A stretch of DNA of 64,000 bases, from positions 1,364,001 through 1,428,000 of the forward strand of contig NZ_CP012266.1 in the NCBI RefSeq assembly GCF_001277235.1, read 5' to 3'. Both the position numbers and the translations under genes were made by a program. The notes beneath the pieces are model-generated. The model was not told the origin of the DNA. It ran no database searches and saw only the letters and a list, made by a program, of their open reading frames with translations. Positions 42,298 to 51,455 of this stretch are shown here, one piece after another. Source of the DNA: Cronobacter dublinensis subsp. dublinensis LMG 23823 (GTDB lineage: Bacteria > Pseudomonadota > Gammaproteobacteria > Enterobacterales > Enterobacteriaceae). Numbering within the stretch: the first letter of the stretch is position 1; each line of letters opens with the position of its first letter.

Positions 42298-43350
42298 ATG
42301 ACTTATCAGAACGACGATTTACGTATCGAAGGCATCGACGAATTACTCCCGCCTGTCGCACTCCTGGAAAAATTTCCCGCTACTGAAAAAGCTGCTGAGA
42401 CCGTATCTGCGGCCCGTCAGGCGATTCATCAGATCCTGCGTGGCGACGACGATCGGTTGCTCGTCGTCATTGGCCCATGTTCTATTCACGATCCAATCGC
42501 GGCGAAAGAGTATGCCTCTCGTCTGCTGCCGCTGCGCAAGGCGCTGAAAAACGAGCTGGAAATCGTCATGCGCGTCTATTTTGAAAAGCCGCGCACGACG
42601 GTGGGCTGGAAAGGGCTCATCAACGATCCGCATATGGATAACAGCTTCCAGATTAACGAAGGGCTGCGCATCGCGCGTAAGCTGCTGCTCGATATCAACG
42701 ACACCGGCCTGCCCGCCGCGGGCGAGTTCCTCGATATGATAACGCCGCAGTATATGGCGGATCTCATGAGCTGGGGCGCGATTGGCGCACGCACGACGGA
42801 ATCACAGGTGCACCGTGAGCTGGCCTCCGGGCTCTCCTGTCCGGTCGGGTTTAAAAACGGCACCGACGGCACCATCAAAGTGGCGATTGACGCCATCAAC
42901 GCCGCCAGCGCGCCGCACTGCTTCCTGTCAGTGACCAAGTGGGGCCACTCGGCTATCGTCAATACCAGCGGTAATAGCGATTGCCATATCATCCTGCGCG
43001 GCGGTAAAACGCCAAACTACAGCGCGGCGCATGTCGCCGAGGTGAAAACCGGGCTTGAGAAAGCCGGGCTAAAGCCGCAGGTGATGATCGATTTCAGCCA
43101 TGCGAACTCCAGCAAGCAATTTAAAAAGCAGATGGAAGTCGGCGCGGACGTATGCGGCCAAATCGCCGGTGGCGAGCAGGCTATCATGGGCGTGATGATC
43201 GAAAGCCATCTGGTGGAAGGCAACCAGAGCCTCGAGAGCGGCGAACCGCTGGTATACGGCAAAAGCGTTACCGATGCCTGCATCGGGTGGGAAGATACCG
43301 ACGCCATCCTGCGCCAGCTCGCCGATGCCGTAAAAGCGCGCCGCGGGTAA
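42298..43350 (+). CDS. aroG: AroG, Phe-sensitive DAHP synthase
   Basis: The 350-residue enzyme makes DAHP from phosphoenolpyruvate and erythrose 4-phosphate, the first step of aromatic amino acid synthesis. Visible segments are VVIGPCSIHDP, YFEKPRTTVGWKGL, GARTTESQVHRELASGLS, DFSHANSSKQ and the metal ligand region ESHLVEGNQSL. The sequence and TyrR box mark it as the AroG rather than AroF or AroH isoenzyme. The start at 42298 gives MTYQNDDLRIE and the family length. Confidence 0.97.
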   Translation: MTYQNDDLRIEGIDELLPPVALLEKFPATEKAAETVSAARQAIHQILRGDDDRLLVVIGPCSIHDPIAAKEYASRLLPLRKALKNELEIVMRVYFEKPRTTVGWKGLINDPHMDNSFQINEGLRIARKLLLDINDTGLPAAGEFLDMITPQYMADLMSWGAIGARTTESQVHRELASGLSCPVGFKNGTDGTIKVAIDAINAASAPHCFLSVTKWGHSAIVNTSGNSDCHIILRGGKTPNYSAAHVAEVKTGLEKAGLKPQVMIDFSHANSSKQFKKQMEVGADVCGQIAGGEQAIMGVMIESHLVEGNQSLESGEPLVYGKSVTDACIGWEDTDAILRQLADAVKARRG

Positions 43351-43380
43351 ATTCCGCTGTCTGAGTGGGCTCTTCTGTTT

Positions 43381-43458
43381 GATGGTGGGGGCGCTGCGCT
43401 TACCCACCCTACATAAGCGCAACGTGACAGGGCGGGTAAGCGCAGCGCACCCGCCATC
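43381..43458. repeat. BIME-like pair of REP units
   Basis: Two inverted, near-identical units (43381–43412 and 43429–43458) of the form GATGGYGGG…GCGCTGCGCTTACCC form a mosaic element between convergent aroG and gpmA. The same unit occurs once at 21096–21130. Confidence 0.75.
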
Positions 43459-43486
43459 CATGCCAAAAACCCTCTCGCCGCCCAAT

Positions 43487-43517
43487 AAAAAAGGCGTGGT
43501 TTTCACCACGCCTTTTT
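43487..43517. terminator. Bidirectional terminator between aroG and gpmA
   Basis: An 8-bp stem GGCGTGGT / ACCACGCC with loop TTTC is flanked by six A and five T, so it serves both convergent genes. Confidence 0.9.
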
Positions 43518-43536
43518 CACATCTTATGGTCGCGAA

Positions 43537-44289
43537 TTACTTCGCTTTACCCTGGTTCGCAACGGCCGCGGCTTTCGCTGCGATCTCGTCTGCGTTGCCC
43601 AGATAGTAATGTTTAATCGGTTTGAAGTTCTCGTCGAACTCATACACCAGCGGCACGCCGGTCGGGATGTTCAGCTCGAGGATCTCTTCTTCGCTCATGT
43701 TATCCAGGTATTTCACCAGCGCGCGCAGGGAGTTGCCGTGCGCGGCGATGATCACGCGCTCGCCGCTTTTCAGGCGCGGCAGAATGGTTTCATTCCAGTA
43801 AGGAATAACGCGATCGATGGTCAGCGCCAGGCTTTCGGTCAGCGGCAGTTCCTGCTCGGTCAGTTTCGCATAACGCGGATCATGGCCCGGGAAACGCTCA
43901 TCGTCTTTGGTCAGCGCAGGCGGGGTCACCGCAAAACCACGACGCCACTGTTTCACCTGATCATCGCCATATTTCTCAGCGGTTTCCGCTTTGTTCAGGC
44001 CCTGCAGCGCACCGTAATGACGCTCGTTCAGTTTCCAGGATTTTTCAACCGGCAGCCAGGCCTGATCCAGCCCATCCAGGATGTTCCACAGCGTATGGAT
44101 GGCACGTTTCAGCACGGAGGTATAAGCAAAATCGAAGCTGTAGCCTTCATCTTTCAGCAGTTTGCCAGCCGCTTTAGCTTCGCTGACGCCCTTCTCGGAC
44201 AGGTCAACGTCGTACCAACCGGTAAAGCGGTTTTCGTTGTTCCACTGGCTTTCGCCGTGACGAACCAGAACCAGCTTAGTAACAGCCAT
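43537..44289 (-). CDS. gpmA: GpmA, 2,3-bisphosphoglycerate-dependent phosphoglycerate mutase
   Basis: The 250-residue glycolytic enzyme interconverts 3- and 2-phosphoglycerate. The phosphohistidine motif LVRHGESQWNNENRFTGW places the active His at residue 11, and the second His is in IIAAHGNSLRALVKYL. Length equals E. coli GpmA. Confidence 0.98.
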   Translation of the reverse strand: MAVTKLVLVRHGESQWNNENRFTGWYDVDLSEKGVSEAKAAGKLLKDEGYSFDFAYTSVLKRAIHTLWNILDGLDQAWLPVEKSWKLNERHYGALQGLNKAETAEKYGDDQVKQWRRGFAVTPPALTKDDERFPGHDPRYAKLTEQELPLTESLALTIDRVIPYWNETILPRLKSGERVIIAAHGNSLRALVKYLDNMSEEEILELNIPTGVPLVYEFDENFKPIKHYYLGNADEIAAKAAAVANQGKAK

Positions 44290-44317
44290 AGTATTACTCC
44301 TTCATAAGCCTGATTGA

Positions 44318-44334
44318 ATGATAACAGTTATCAT
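44318..44334. promoter_or_regulatory. Fur-box-like palindrome upstream of gpmA
   Basis: ATGATAAC–A–GTTATCAT is a perfect dyad about 30 bp upstream of gpmA, resembling the Fur consensus GATAATGATAATCATTATC. A Fur box upstream of E. coli gpmA is known. Confidence 0.6.
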
Positions 44335-44465
44335 TATATTGCCGTGTAGAAGTTAGCGGCAACGTAAACCTTTAACATAGCGAAAATAGCGGTCTAGTGT
44401 AAGGCGCATGTGAATCGGCCGTGATTTTTTTGTCAGTAACTGTTGGTAATTACAGCAAAACGGCG

Positions 44466-44493
44466 AAAAAAAGCCCTCTTCGGGAAGAGGGCT
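44466..44493 (-). terminator. Terminator of galETKM
   Basis: A 9-bp stem AGCCCTCTT / AAGAGGGCT is followed on the minus strand by six or more T (A-run at 44466–44472). It lies 6 bp after the galM stop. Confidence 0.9.
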
Positions 44494-44499
44494 GAAAGG

Positions 44500-45540
44500 T
44501 CACTGAGGAATAAAGTGATACTGCGTGACGCTCAGGTATTCCTGGTCCGGGCGCAGAATGCAGTCAGGCTGCGGCCATTCCGGGTGGTTCGGGCTGTCAG
44601 GCAGGAATTCGCTCTCCAGCGCCAGCCCTTGCCAGGCGCTGTAGGTGCCCTGTTCGCGCGCGGGCGTGCCTTCGAGATAGTTACCGGAGTAGAACTGCAA
44701 GGCAGGCGCGGTGGTGTAGACCGTCATTTTCAACTTTTCATCGCTCGACCAGACGTGCGCCGCAGGCTGAGTCAGATCGCCTTTGGCATCAAGCAGCCAG
44801 GCGTGGTCATAGCCTTTCACGCGCTTCTGGCCTTCATCTTTCAGGAAATCCTGCGCGATTTTTTTCGGCTCGCGGAAATCAAAGCCCGTTCCCGACACGT
44901 CTGCTAGCCCTTCACGCGGGATCCCTTGCTCATCCACCGGCAGATAACGCCCGGCGAACAGCTGCAGGCGATGGTCGCGCACGTCATTCTGCTCGCCATC
45001 CAGGTTGAAATAGGCATGGTTAGTCAGGTTAACCGGGCAGGGCTTATCCACGCGGGCGCGATATTCAATGCTGATGCGGTTATCGTCCGTCAGGCGGAAA
45101 TGCGCGGTGGCGCGCAGTTCGCCAGGATAACCCTGGTCGCCGTCCTGCGAATCCAGCGTATAAAGCACTTCGTGCTCGTTCTGACGCACGATACGCCAGC
45201 GGCGTTTGTCGAACCCTTCCGGGCCGCCATGCAGCTGGTTTTCGCCCTGGCTTGGCGTAAGAGACCAGGTTTCGCCATCCAGCGTAAAGCGCGACTGCGC
45301 GATGCGGTTAGCGTAACGGCCTACCGACGCGCCGAGGAACGCGGTTTGCTCAAGCCATACCTCCGGGCTCGGGCAACCCAGCAGCGTTTCGCGCACGCTG
45401 GCGTCTTTCATTGGAACGCGGGCCGACAGCAGCGTCGCGCCCCAGTCCATGACGGTAACGACCATCCCTGCGGCATTGCGCAGGGTGGAAATACGATACG
45501 GCAGCCCATCCGGGGCCAGTTGCGGCGTCTCTTTTAGCAC
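44500..45540 (-). CDS. galM: GalM, galactose mutarotase
   Basis: The 346-residue aldose 1-epimerase interconverts alpha and beta galactose. Catalytic region segments are NQLHGGPEGFDKRRW, NLTNHAYFNLDGE (His) and LALESEFLPDSPNHPEW (Glu). The start is GTG at 45540 (MLKETPQLAPDG), giving the E. coli length; it overlaps the galK end by 7 bp. The frame extends further upstream inside galK. Confidence 0.96.
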   Translation of the reverse strand: MLKETPQLAPDGLPYRISTLRNAAGMVVTVMDWGATLLSARVPMKDASVRETLLGCPSPEVWLEQTAFLGASVGRYANRIAQSRFTLDGETWSLTPSQGENQLHGGPEGFDKRRWRIVRQNEHEVLYTLDSQDGDQGYPGELRATAHFRLTDDNRISIEYRARVDKPCPVNLTNHAYFNLDGEQNDVRDHRLQLFAGRYLPVDEQGIPREGLADVSGTGFDFREPKKIAQDFLKDEGQKRVKGYDHAWLLDAKGDLTQPAAHVWSSDEKLKMTVYTTAPALQFYSGNYLEGTPAREQGTYSAWQGLALESEFLPDSPNHPEWPQPDCILRPDQEYLSVTQYHFIPQ

Positions 45541-46682
45541 AGACCTGCTCCTTCTGAAGGTTTGCACACGTAAAACGTTTCTTTAATACCGGTGCGCGCT
45601 TCGTACTGCGCTTCGACGGCGGCCTGCACTTGCGGCACGATAGCCTCCGGCACCAGCGCCACGACGCAGCCGCCGAAGCCGCCGCCCGTCATGCGTACGC
45701 CGCCTTTATCACCGATCACCGATTTCACAATCTCTACCAGAGTATCGATCTGCGGAACGGTAATTTCAAAGTCGTCGCGCATCGAGGCGTGAGACTCCGC
45801 CATCAGCTGGCCCATGCGGGTCAGATCGCCTTTCGCCAGCGCATCGGCGGCTTCCACGGTGCGGGCGTTTTCGGTCAGGACGTGACGCACGCGTTTGGCC
45901 ACCATCGGGTCGAGCTCATGGGCCACGGCGTTAAACTGATCGAGGCTCACATCGCGCAGCGCTTTTTGCGTGAAGAAGCGCGCGCCGGTTTCGCACTGCT
46001 CGCGGCGGGTGTTGTACTCGCTGCCGACCAGCGTGCGTTTAAAGTTACTGTTGATAATCACCACCGCGACGCCCTGCGGCATCGGTACGGCTTTGGTGCC
46101 GAGGCTGCGGCAGTCGATGAGCAGCGCATGATCTTTCTTGCCCAGCGCGGAAATCAGCTGATCCATAATGCCGCAGTTACAGCCGACGAACTGGTTTTCC
46201 GCCTCCTGACCGTTCAGCGCTATCTGCGCGCCGTCGAGCGAGAGATGATAAAGATGGCGGAACACGGTGCCGACCGCGACTTCCAGCGAGGCCGATGAGC
46301 TTAAGCCCGCGCCCTGCGGCACGTTGCCGCTGATAACGAGGTCGGCGCCGCCGAAGCTGGCATCACGCTGTTGCAGGTGTTTTACCACGCCGCGCACATA
46401 GTTCGACCACTGCTGGCTGTCGTGCGCCAGGATAGGCTCATCAAGAGAGAACTCGTCGGTTTCGTTTTCGTAATCGACGGCAATCACGCGCACGCGGCGG
46501 TCATCGCGTTTCGCGCAGCTGATGACCGTCTGATAGTCAATCGCGCACGGCAGCACGAAACCGTCGTTATAGTCGGTATGCTCACCGATAAGGTTTACGC
46601 GGCCCGGCGCCTGAATGTGGGTGGTGGCAGGGTAGCCGAATTTCTCGGCAAACAGGGATTGTGTCTTCTCTTTCAGGCTCAT
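45534..46682 (-). CDS. galK: GalK, galactokinase
   Basis: The 382-residue GHMP kinase phosphorylates galactose. The signature GRVNLIGEHTDYNDGFVLP lies near residue 28, the ATP loop GAGLSSSASLEVA near 125, and MTGGGFGGCVVAL near 335. It lies 2 bp after galT. Confidence 0.98.
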   Translation of the reverse strand: MSLKEKTQSLFAEKFGYPATTHIQAPGRVNLIGEHTDYNDGFVLPCAIDYQTVISCAKRDDRRVRVIAVDYENETDEFSLDEPILAHDSQQWSNYVRGVVKHLQQRDASFGGADLVISGNVPQGAGLSSSASLEVAVGTVFRHLYHLSLDGAQIALNGQEAENQFVGCNCGIMDQLISALGKKDHALLIDCRSLGTKAVPMPQGVAVVIINSNFKRTLVGSEYNTRREQCETGARFFTQKALRDVSLDQFNAVAHELDPMVAKRVRHVLTENARTVEAADALAKGDLTRMGQLMAESHASMRDDFEITVPQIDTLVEIVKSVIGDKGGVRMTGGGFGGCVVALVPEAIVPQVQAAVEAQYEARTGIKETFYVCKPSEGAGLC

Positions 46683-46684
46683 TG

Positions 46685-47731
46685 TTATTCTCCGGATTCG
46701 CGAAAATGGATGTCGCTGACGGCGCGCAGGCGCTCTGCCGCCTGCTCGGCGGTTAAATCACGCTGGGTTTCCGCCAGCATTTCATACCCCACCATAAACT
46801 TGCGTACCGTGGCGCTGCGCAGCAGCGGCGGATAGAAGTGGGCATGCAGCTGCCAGTGTGCGTTCTCTTCGCCGTTAAACGGCGCGCCGTGCCAGCCCAT
46901 CGAGTAGGGGAAGGAGGTCTGGAACAGGTTGTCGTAACGGCTGGTGAGCTTCTTCAGCGCCAGCGCCAGATCGCTGCGCTGCGCGTCCGTGAGATCGGTC
47001 ATGCGCAGAACAGGCGTCTTCGGCAGCAGCAGCGTTTCAAACGGCCAGGCGGCCCAGTACGGCACTACCGCCAGCCAGTGCTCGGTCTCCACGACAGTGC
47101 GGCTGCCGTCGGCAAGCTCGCGCTGCGCGTAATCGACGAGCATCGGCGAGCCCTGCTGTTCGAAATACTCACGCTGCAGGCGGTCTTCACGCTCGGCTTC
47201 ATTTGGCAGGAAGCTGTTAGCCCAGATCTGGCCGTGCGGATGCGGGTTGGAGCAACCCATCGCCGCGCCTTTATTCTCAAACACCTGTACCCAGGGGTAC
47301 GTCTGCCCAAGCTCGGCGGTCTGCGTCTGCCAGGTTTTCACCACTTCTTCGAGTGCGGGCAGCGTCAGCTCCGGCAGCGTTTTGCTGTGATCCGGCGAGA
47401 AACAGATAACGCGGCTGGTGCCGCGCGCGCTCTCAAGGCGCATCAGCGGATCGGCGCTTTGCGGCGCGTCCGGCGTGTCGGTCATCAGCGCGGCGAAATC
47501 GTTGGTAAAAACGTATGTGCCGGTGTACTGCGGGTTTTTATCCCCGGTGACGCGGGTGTTGCCGGGGCAGAGAAAGCAATCGGGATCGTGCTGCGGCAGC
47601 GTCTGTTTCGCAGGCGTTTCCTGCGCCCCCTGCCAGGGGCGCTTGGCGCGATGCGGCGAAACCAGGATCCATTGTCCGGTCAGCGGGTTATAACGACGGT
47701 GCGGATGATCCACGGGGTTAAACTGTTCCAT
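46685..47731 (-). CDS. galT: GalT, galactose-1-phosphate uridylyltransferase
   Basis: The 348-residue HIT-type enzyme swaps UMP between UDP-glucose and galactose 1-phosphate. The nucleophilic His motif CSNPHPHGQIWA and the zinc ligand Cys pair in PDCFLCPGN are intact. It begins MEQFNPVDHPHRRYNPLTGQ. It lies 10 bp after galE. Confidence 0.98.
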   Translation of the reverse strand: MEQFNPVDHPHRRYNPLTGQWILVSPHRAKRPWQGAQETPAKQTLPQHDPDCFLCPGNTRVTGDKNPQYTGTYVFTNDFAALMTDTPDAPQSADPLMRLESARGTSRVICFSPDHSKTLPELTLPALEEVVKTWQTQTAELGQTYPWVQVFENKGAAMGCSNPHPHGQIWANSFLPNEAEREDRLQREYFEQQGSPMLVDYAQRELADGSRTVVETEHWLAVVPYWAAWPFETLLLPKTPVLRMTDLTDAQRSDLALALKKLTSRYDNLFQTSFPYSMGWHGAPFNGEENAHWQLHAHFYPPLLRSATVRKFMVGYEMLAETQRDLTAEQAAERLRAVSDIHFRESGE

Positions 47732-47741
47732 CTGACTTCCT

Positions 47742-48758
47742 TTAATCGGGATAACCTTGAGGATGACGGGACTGCCAGCGCCAGGTGTCGTCCGCCATCT
47801 CCTGTAATGAGCGCGTCACGCGCCAGTTAAGCTCTTGGTCGGCTTTGGTGGCGTCCGCCCAGTAAGCGGGCAGGTCGCCGTCGCGGCGCGGCGCAAAGTG
47901 ATAATTAATTGGTTTGCCGCAGGCCTGGCTAAAGGCGTTCACCACATCCAGCACGCTGCTGCCGACGCCTGCGCCGAGGTTATAGATATGCACGCCCGGC
48001 TTGTCGGCGAGCTGCTGCATCGCGGCCACGTGGCCGTCGGCGAGATCCATCACGTGGATATAGTCGCGCACGCCGGTGCCGTCTTTCGTCGGGTAATCAT
48101 TGCCAAACACCGCCAGCGATTCGCGACGGCCAACCGCCACCTGGGCGATATACGGCATCAGGTTGTTCGGGATGCCCTGCGGGTCTTCGCCCATATCGCC
48201 CGACGGATGCGCGCCAACCGGATTGAAATAACGCAGCAGCGCGACGCTCCACTCCGGGCAGGCCTTTTGCAGGTCGGTCAGGATCTGTTCGACCATCAGC
48301 TTGCTTTTGCCATACGGGCTTTGCGGGGTGCCGGTCGGGAAGCTTTCGACGTAAGGGATTTTCGGCTGGTCGCCATAAACGGTGGCGGAGGAGCTGAAGA
48401 TAAAGTTGGTGACGCCGGCGGCGCGCATGGCGGAGATAAGGCGCAGCGTACCGTTCACGTTGTTGTCGTAATACTCAAGCGGTTTGGCGACGGATTCGCC
48501 GACCGCCTTCAGACCGGCGAAGTGGATCACCGTGTCGATTGCATAGTCGTGGAAAATCTCGCGCAGCAGCGCTTCATCGCGGATATCGCCGTCGATAAAC
48601 GTCGCGGCTTTACCGCCGAGGCGCTCAATCACCGGCAAAACGCTGCGCTTGCTGTTGCAGAGATTATCAAGGATGACCACATCATGATCGTTTTGCAGTA
48701 GTTGCACACAGGTATGACTTCCGATGTAACCGCTACCACCTGTTACCAGAACTCGCAT
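47742..48758 (-). CDS. galE: GalE, UDP-glucose 4-epimerase
   Basis: The 338-residue short-chain dehydrogenase-type epimerase has the NAD motif VTGGSGYIGSHT, the catalytic SSSATVYG and the Tyr-x3-Lys YGKSK. The ATG at 48758 gives MRVLVTGGSG and the E. coli length. An internal GalR operator overlaps its first codons. Confidence 0.98.
   Translation of the reverse strand: MRVLVTGGSGYIGSHTCVQLLQNDHDVVILDNLCNSKRSVLPVIERLGGKAATFIDGDIRDEALLREIFHDYAIDTVIHFAGLKAVGESVAKPLEYYDNNVNGTLRLISAMRAAGVTNFIFSSSATVYGDQPKIPYVESFPTGTPQSPYGKSKLMVEQILTDLQKACPEWSVALLRYFNPVGAHPSGDMGEDPQGIPNNLMPYIAQVAVGRRESLAVFGNDYPTKDGTGVRDYIHVMDLADGHVAAMQQLADKPGVHIYNLGAGVGSSVLDVVNAFSQACGKPINYHFAPRRDGDLPAYWADATKADQELNWRVTRSLQEMADDTWRWQSRHPQGYPD
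48724..48739. promoter_or_regulatory. Internal gal operator (O_I)
   Basis: On the minus strand this reads GTGGTAGCGGTTACAT, identical to the E. coli internal GalR/GalS operator, inside the 5' end of galE. Its centre is 113 bp from that of the external operator. Confidence 0.9.
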
Positions 48759-48788
48759 ATTTGGCTCCATTACGCTTATGGTATGTAT

Positions 48789-48801
48789 TAACCATAGCAT
48801 A
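48789..48801 (-). promoter_or_regulatory. gal P1 and P2 –10 regions
   Basis: On the minus strand TATGCTATGGTTA contains the P2 –10 (TATGCTA) and the P1 –10 (TATGGTTA), overlapping by a few bases as in E. coli. Confidence 0.85.
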
Positions 48802-48814
48802 ACAGAGAGCCAAA

Positions 48815-48836
48815 AAGTGTGATATGGGATAAATTA
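48815..48836. promoter_or_regulatory. CRP site of the gal promoters
   Basis: The stretch starting AAGTGTGA and ending AAATTA differs at only two positions from the E. coli gal CRP site and directly abuts the external operator. Confidence 0.85.
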
Positions 48837-48852
48837 GTGGAATCGTTTACAC
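48837..48852. promoter_or_regulatory. External gal operator (O_E)
   Basis: On the minus strand this reads GTGTAAACGATTCCAC, identical to the E. coli external GalR/GalS operator. Together with O_I it allows the HU-assisted repression loop. Confidence 0.92.
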
Positions 48853-48987
48853 TGATTTTCACTCCGCAGGCTGACAACGCTAAGCCATTGTAAAACAAAA
48901 CCTGAGGCGGCGATTTGCAGCTAATCTGAAAGTGAAGCGGCGGGGCGGGCCGGGTAACGCGCCGGCCCGTAGAAAAGACGTGACGTG

Positions 48988-50460
48988 TTAACGCAGCGTA
49001 TCGAACTGGTAACGGTAGCTGTCGCCGTCCGGCACGAAGGTTAAGCGGTGCGTCATGCACGACGGGGCATCTTCCGCATGGTGCGATACAAACAACAACT
49101 GCGTCTCGCCTTCGCTAATCAGCACATCGACAAAGCGGCGCACCAGCTGGCGATTCAGCGGGTCGAGCCCCTGTAATGGTTCGTCGAGGATAAGCAGCGT
49201 CGGGTGTTTCACCAGCGCGCGCACGATCAGCGCCAGCCGCTGCTGACCCCAGGAGAGGCTGTGAAACGGCGCATCGGCGGTGGCGTTATCCATCCCAAGG
49301 ATGGCGAGCCATTCGCGTGTCAGCTGCTGCTGGCGGTCCGACACCGCCTGATAAATGCCGATTGAGTCAAAGTACCCCGACAAAATCACGCTGCGCACCG
49401 TGGCGCTGACCCGGTAATCGAGGTGCAGGCTGCTGCTCACATAGCCGATATGCTTTTTGATGTCCCAGATGGTTTCGCCGCTGCCGCGACGGCGGCCAAA
49501 GAGCGTCAGGTCGTTGCTGTAGCCCTGCGGATGATCGCCGGTCACCAGGCTTAACAGCGTTGATTTCCCCGCGCCATTGGGGCCGACGATTTGCCAGTGT
49601 TCGCCAGGATTTACCGTCCAGCTCAGGTTATTGAGAATAGGCCGGTCATTATAAGAGACCACGCCGTTGCGCAGCACAATACGCGGCTCGGCGTCATTCA
49701 GGGAATGGCGCGCCGCAGGCTCGTCCGCCTCCGGCAGCCGCACGCCCGCGAGCGTTTCGCTGTGCGCGAGCTGCGCTACCAGCGCCTGGTTCAGCAGCGT
49801 TGCCTTATCGCCGGTCTCAACCAGCGCGCAATCGGCCACCACGCCCGCGTGTTGCACGAAATCGGGGATTTCATCGAAGCGGTTGAGGATCAGCGCCAGC
49901 GTATAGCCCTGGGCGCTCAGCTCGCCGAGAAGCCGCGCCAGCTGTTCGCGCGAGGCGACGTCGAGACCGTCGAACGGTTCGTCAAGAATGAGAAGATCCG
50001 GCTGCGCCATCAGCGCCTGGCAGAGCAGCGTTTTGCGGGTCTCTCCGGTAGAGAGGTATTTGAAGCGCCGCTCAAGCAGCGACTCAATGCCGAACAGCGC
50101 CGCGAGCGTCGCGCAGCGTTCCGGGTCGTGGACCTCGTCCTGAATAATCTGCGCCGTGGTGCGCCCGGTATCGTCTTCATCGGCGCTCAGCATGTCCGTG
50201 TTGTTGCGCTGCCACTCGGCGCTCACCAGCTGTTGCAGCTGTTCAAACGAGAGCAGGGCGATGTGGGAGAAGGGGCTTTCGCGCTCGCCTTTTTGCAGCG
50301 CCAGCTCGCCCGCGAGCGCCCTGGCGAGGGACGATTTCCCGCTGCCGTTAGCGCCGACAAACGCCCAGCTCTCGCCCGCGCGGACCGTCAGGCTCTCAAT
50401 ATGAAGCGTGCGCGTATCGCTAATGCGAAACGTGCCTTGCATAATTTGCAACGTTGTCAT
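48988..50460 (-). CDS. modF: ModF, molybdenum-associated tandem ABC ATPase
   Basis: The 490-residue protein has two ABC domains. The first has Walker A GANGSGKSSLARAL and the signature LSTGETRKTL; the second has Walker A GPNGAGKSTLLSL, LSWGQQRLALI and Walker B LLILDEPLQGLD. No membrane segments are seen. In E. coli modF is co-transcribed with modE and its role is not clear. Length equals E. coli ModF. Confidence 0.96.
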   Translation of the reverse strand: MTTLQIMQGTFRISDTRTLHIESLTVRAGESWAFVGANGSGKSSLARALAGELALQKGERESPFSHIALLSFEQLQQLVSAEWQRNNTDMLSADEDDTGRTTAQIIQDEVHDPERCATLAALFGIESLLERRFKYLSTGETRKTLLCQALMAQPDLLILDEPFDGLDVASREQLARLLGELSAQGYTLALILNRFDEIPDFVQHAGVVADCALVETGDKATLLNQALVAQLAHSETLAGVRLPEADEPAARHSLNDAEPRIVLRNGVVSYNDRPILNNLSWTVNPGEHWQIVGPNGAGKSTLLSLVTGDHPQGYSNDLTLFGRRRGSGETIWDIKKHIGYVSSSLHLDYRVSATVRSVILSGYFDSIGIYQAVSDRQQQLTREWLAILGMDNATADAPFHSLSWGQQRLALIVRALVKHPTLLILDEPLQGLDPLNRQLVRRFVDVLISEGETQLLFVSHHAEDAPSCMTHRLTFVPDGDSYRYQFDTLR

Positions 50461-50534
50461 TGGCTATCCCATTTTATGCAGCACAAAACCACAGGGATAC
50501 GTCTTTCACGGCGCGATGTCAACGGTGGGGCGCG

Positions 50535-51326
50535 TTAACAGAGCGTCGCGACAATCACGCTGTCGGCGGTGAACCAGGCCGTCACCGCCAGCCCTTCTTG
50601 CGGGTCGAGCGCCTGCGCCGCCTCGGGCGTGAGCGTGGCGCACAGCATCTGGCCGTCCGGGAGCGTCAGGAGAACTTCGCAGTGCTGCGCCGTGCGGGAG
50701 ATATGGCTGATGGTGCCGGCGAACTGATTATCGGCGTTGGCAGCCGCCTGCGGTTCGCGGGCGAGCTGCACCCACGGCGCTTTGACGAGCGCCAGCACCT
50801 CTTTGCCCGGCGCAAGCGCCAGACGTTCGGCGCTCTGGCTCGTCACCGCAGCCCTGATGCGCGTGTTGCTGCCCGCAAGCGCTATCTCAATCATCTCCTG
50901 AACCGGGTCGGCATCGCGCGCCACCACCTGGCCGAACCACTGGTTGCGGGCGCTGGTTTGCAGTGAAAAGCGCGCGATGGCGGCGAGCAGGCTGTCGAGC
51001 GGCAACGCGTCGTCGCTGAGCGCGTCAAACGCCTTTTGCTGGATCTGCCCGAGCAGATCGTAGAGCGCGATAAGCCGCGCGCCGTAAGGCGTCACCTGCG
51101 CGCCGCCGCCACCTTTGCCGCCGGTGGCGCGCTCGACTAACAGACCATCGCCAAGCTGATTCATCTCGTTAATGGCGTCCCACGCGCTTTTGTAGCTGAT
51201 ACCGGCGAGTTTCGCGCCCTGGCTGATAGAGCCCGTCTGCGCCACCTGTTTTAGCAGCGCGATGCGCCGCGGGTCGGCAAAAATTTTGTCGTGCAGTTTG
51301 AGCGTCAGAAGAATATCGGCCTGCAT
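50535..51326 (-). CDS. modE: ModE, molybdate-responsive regulator
   Basis: The 263-residue regulator has an N-terminal winged helix (FADPRRIALLKQVAQTGSISQGAKLAGISYKSAWDAINEMNQL). Two C-terminal MOP-type molybdate-binding domains follow (SARNQWFGQV, AVTSQSAERLALAPGKEVLALVKAPWV-like, and the second half with NQFAGTISHI). With molybdate bound it represses modABC. It is divergent from acrZ-modABC and upstream of modF. Confidence 0.97.
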   Translation of the reverse strand: MQADILLTLKLHDKIFADPRRIALLKQVAQTGSISQGAKLAGISYKSAWDAINEMNQLGDGLLVERATGGKGGGGAQVTPYGARLIALYDLLGQIQQKAFDALSDDALPLDSLLAAIARFSLQTSARNQWFGQVVARDADPVQEMIEIALAGSNTRIRAAVTSQSAERLALAPGKEVLALVKAPWVQLAREPQAAANADNQFAGTISHISRTAQHCEVLLTLPDGQMLCATLTPEAAQALDPQEGLAVTAWFTADSVIVATLC

Positions 51327-51455
51327 GGTGGCCTCCTGCGGGGCAAAAGGCTATTGTGAAGGAAAGCGGCGCGTCGGCGCAAATGGCACAAAAGGGCAGG
51401 ATGTTTCGCACGGATGCCGCTAGAATGACGGTTTACTGATATTCAGGAGGCAACC

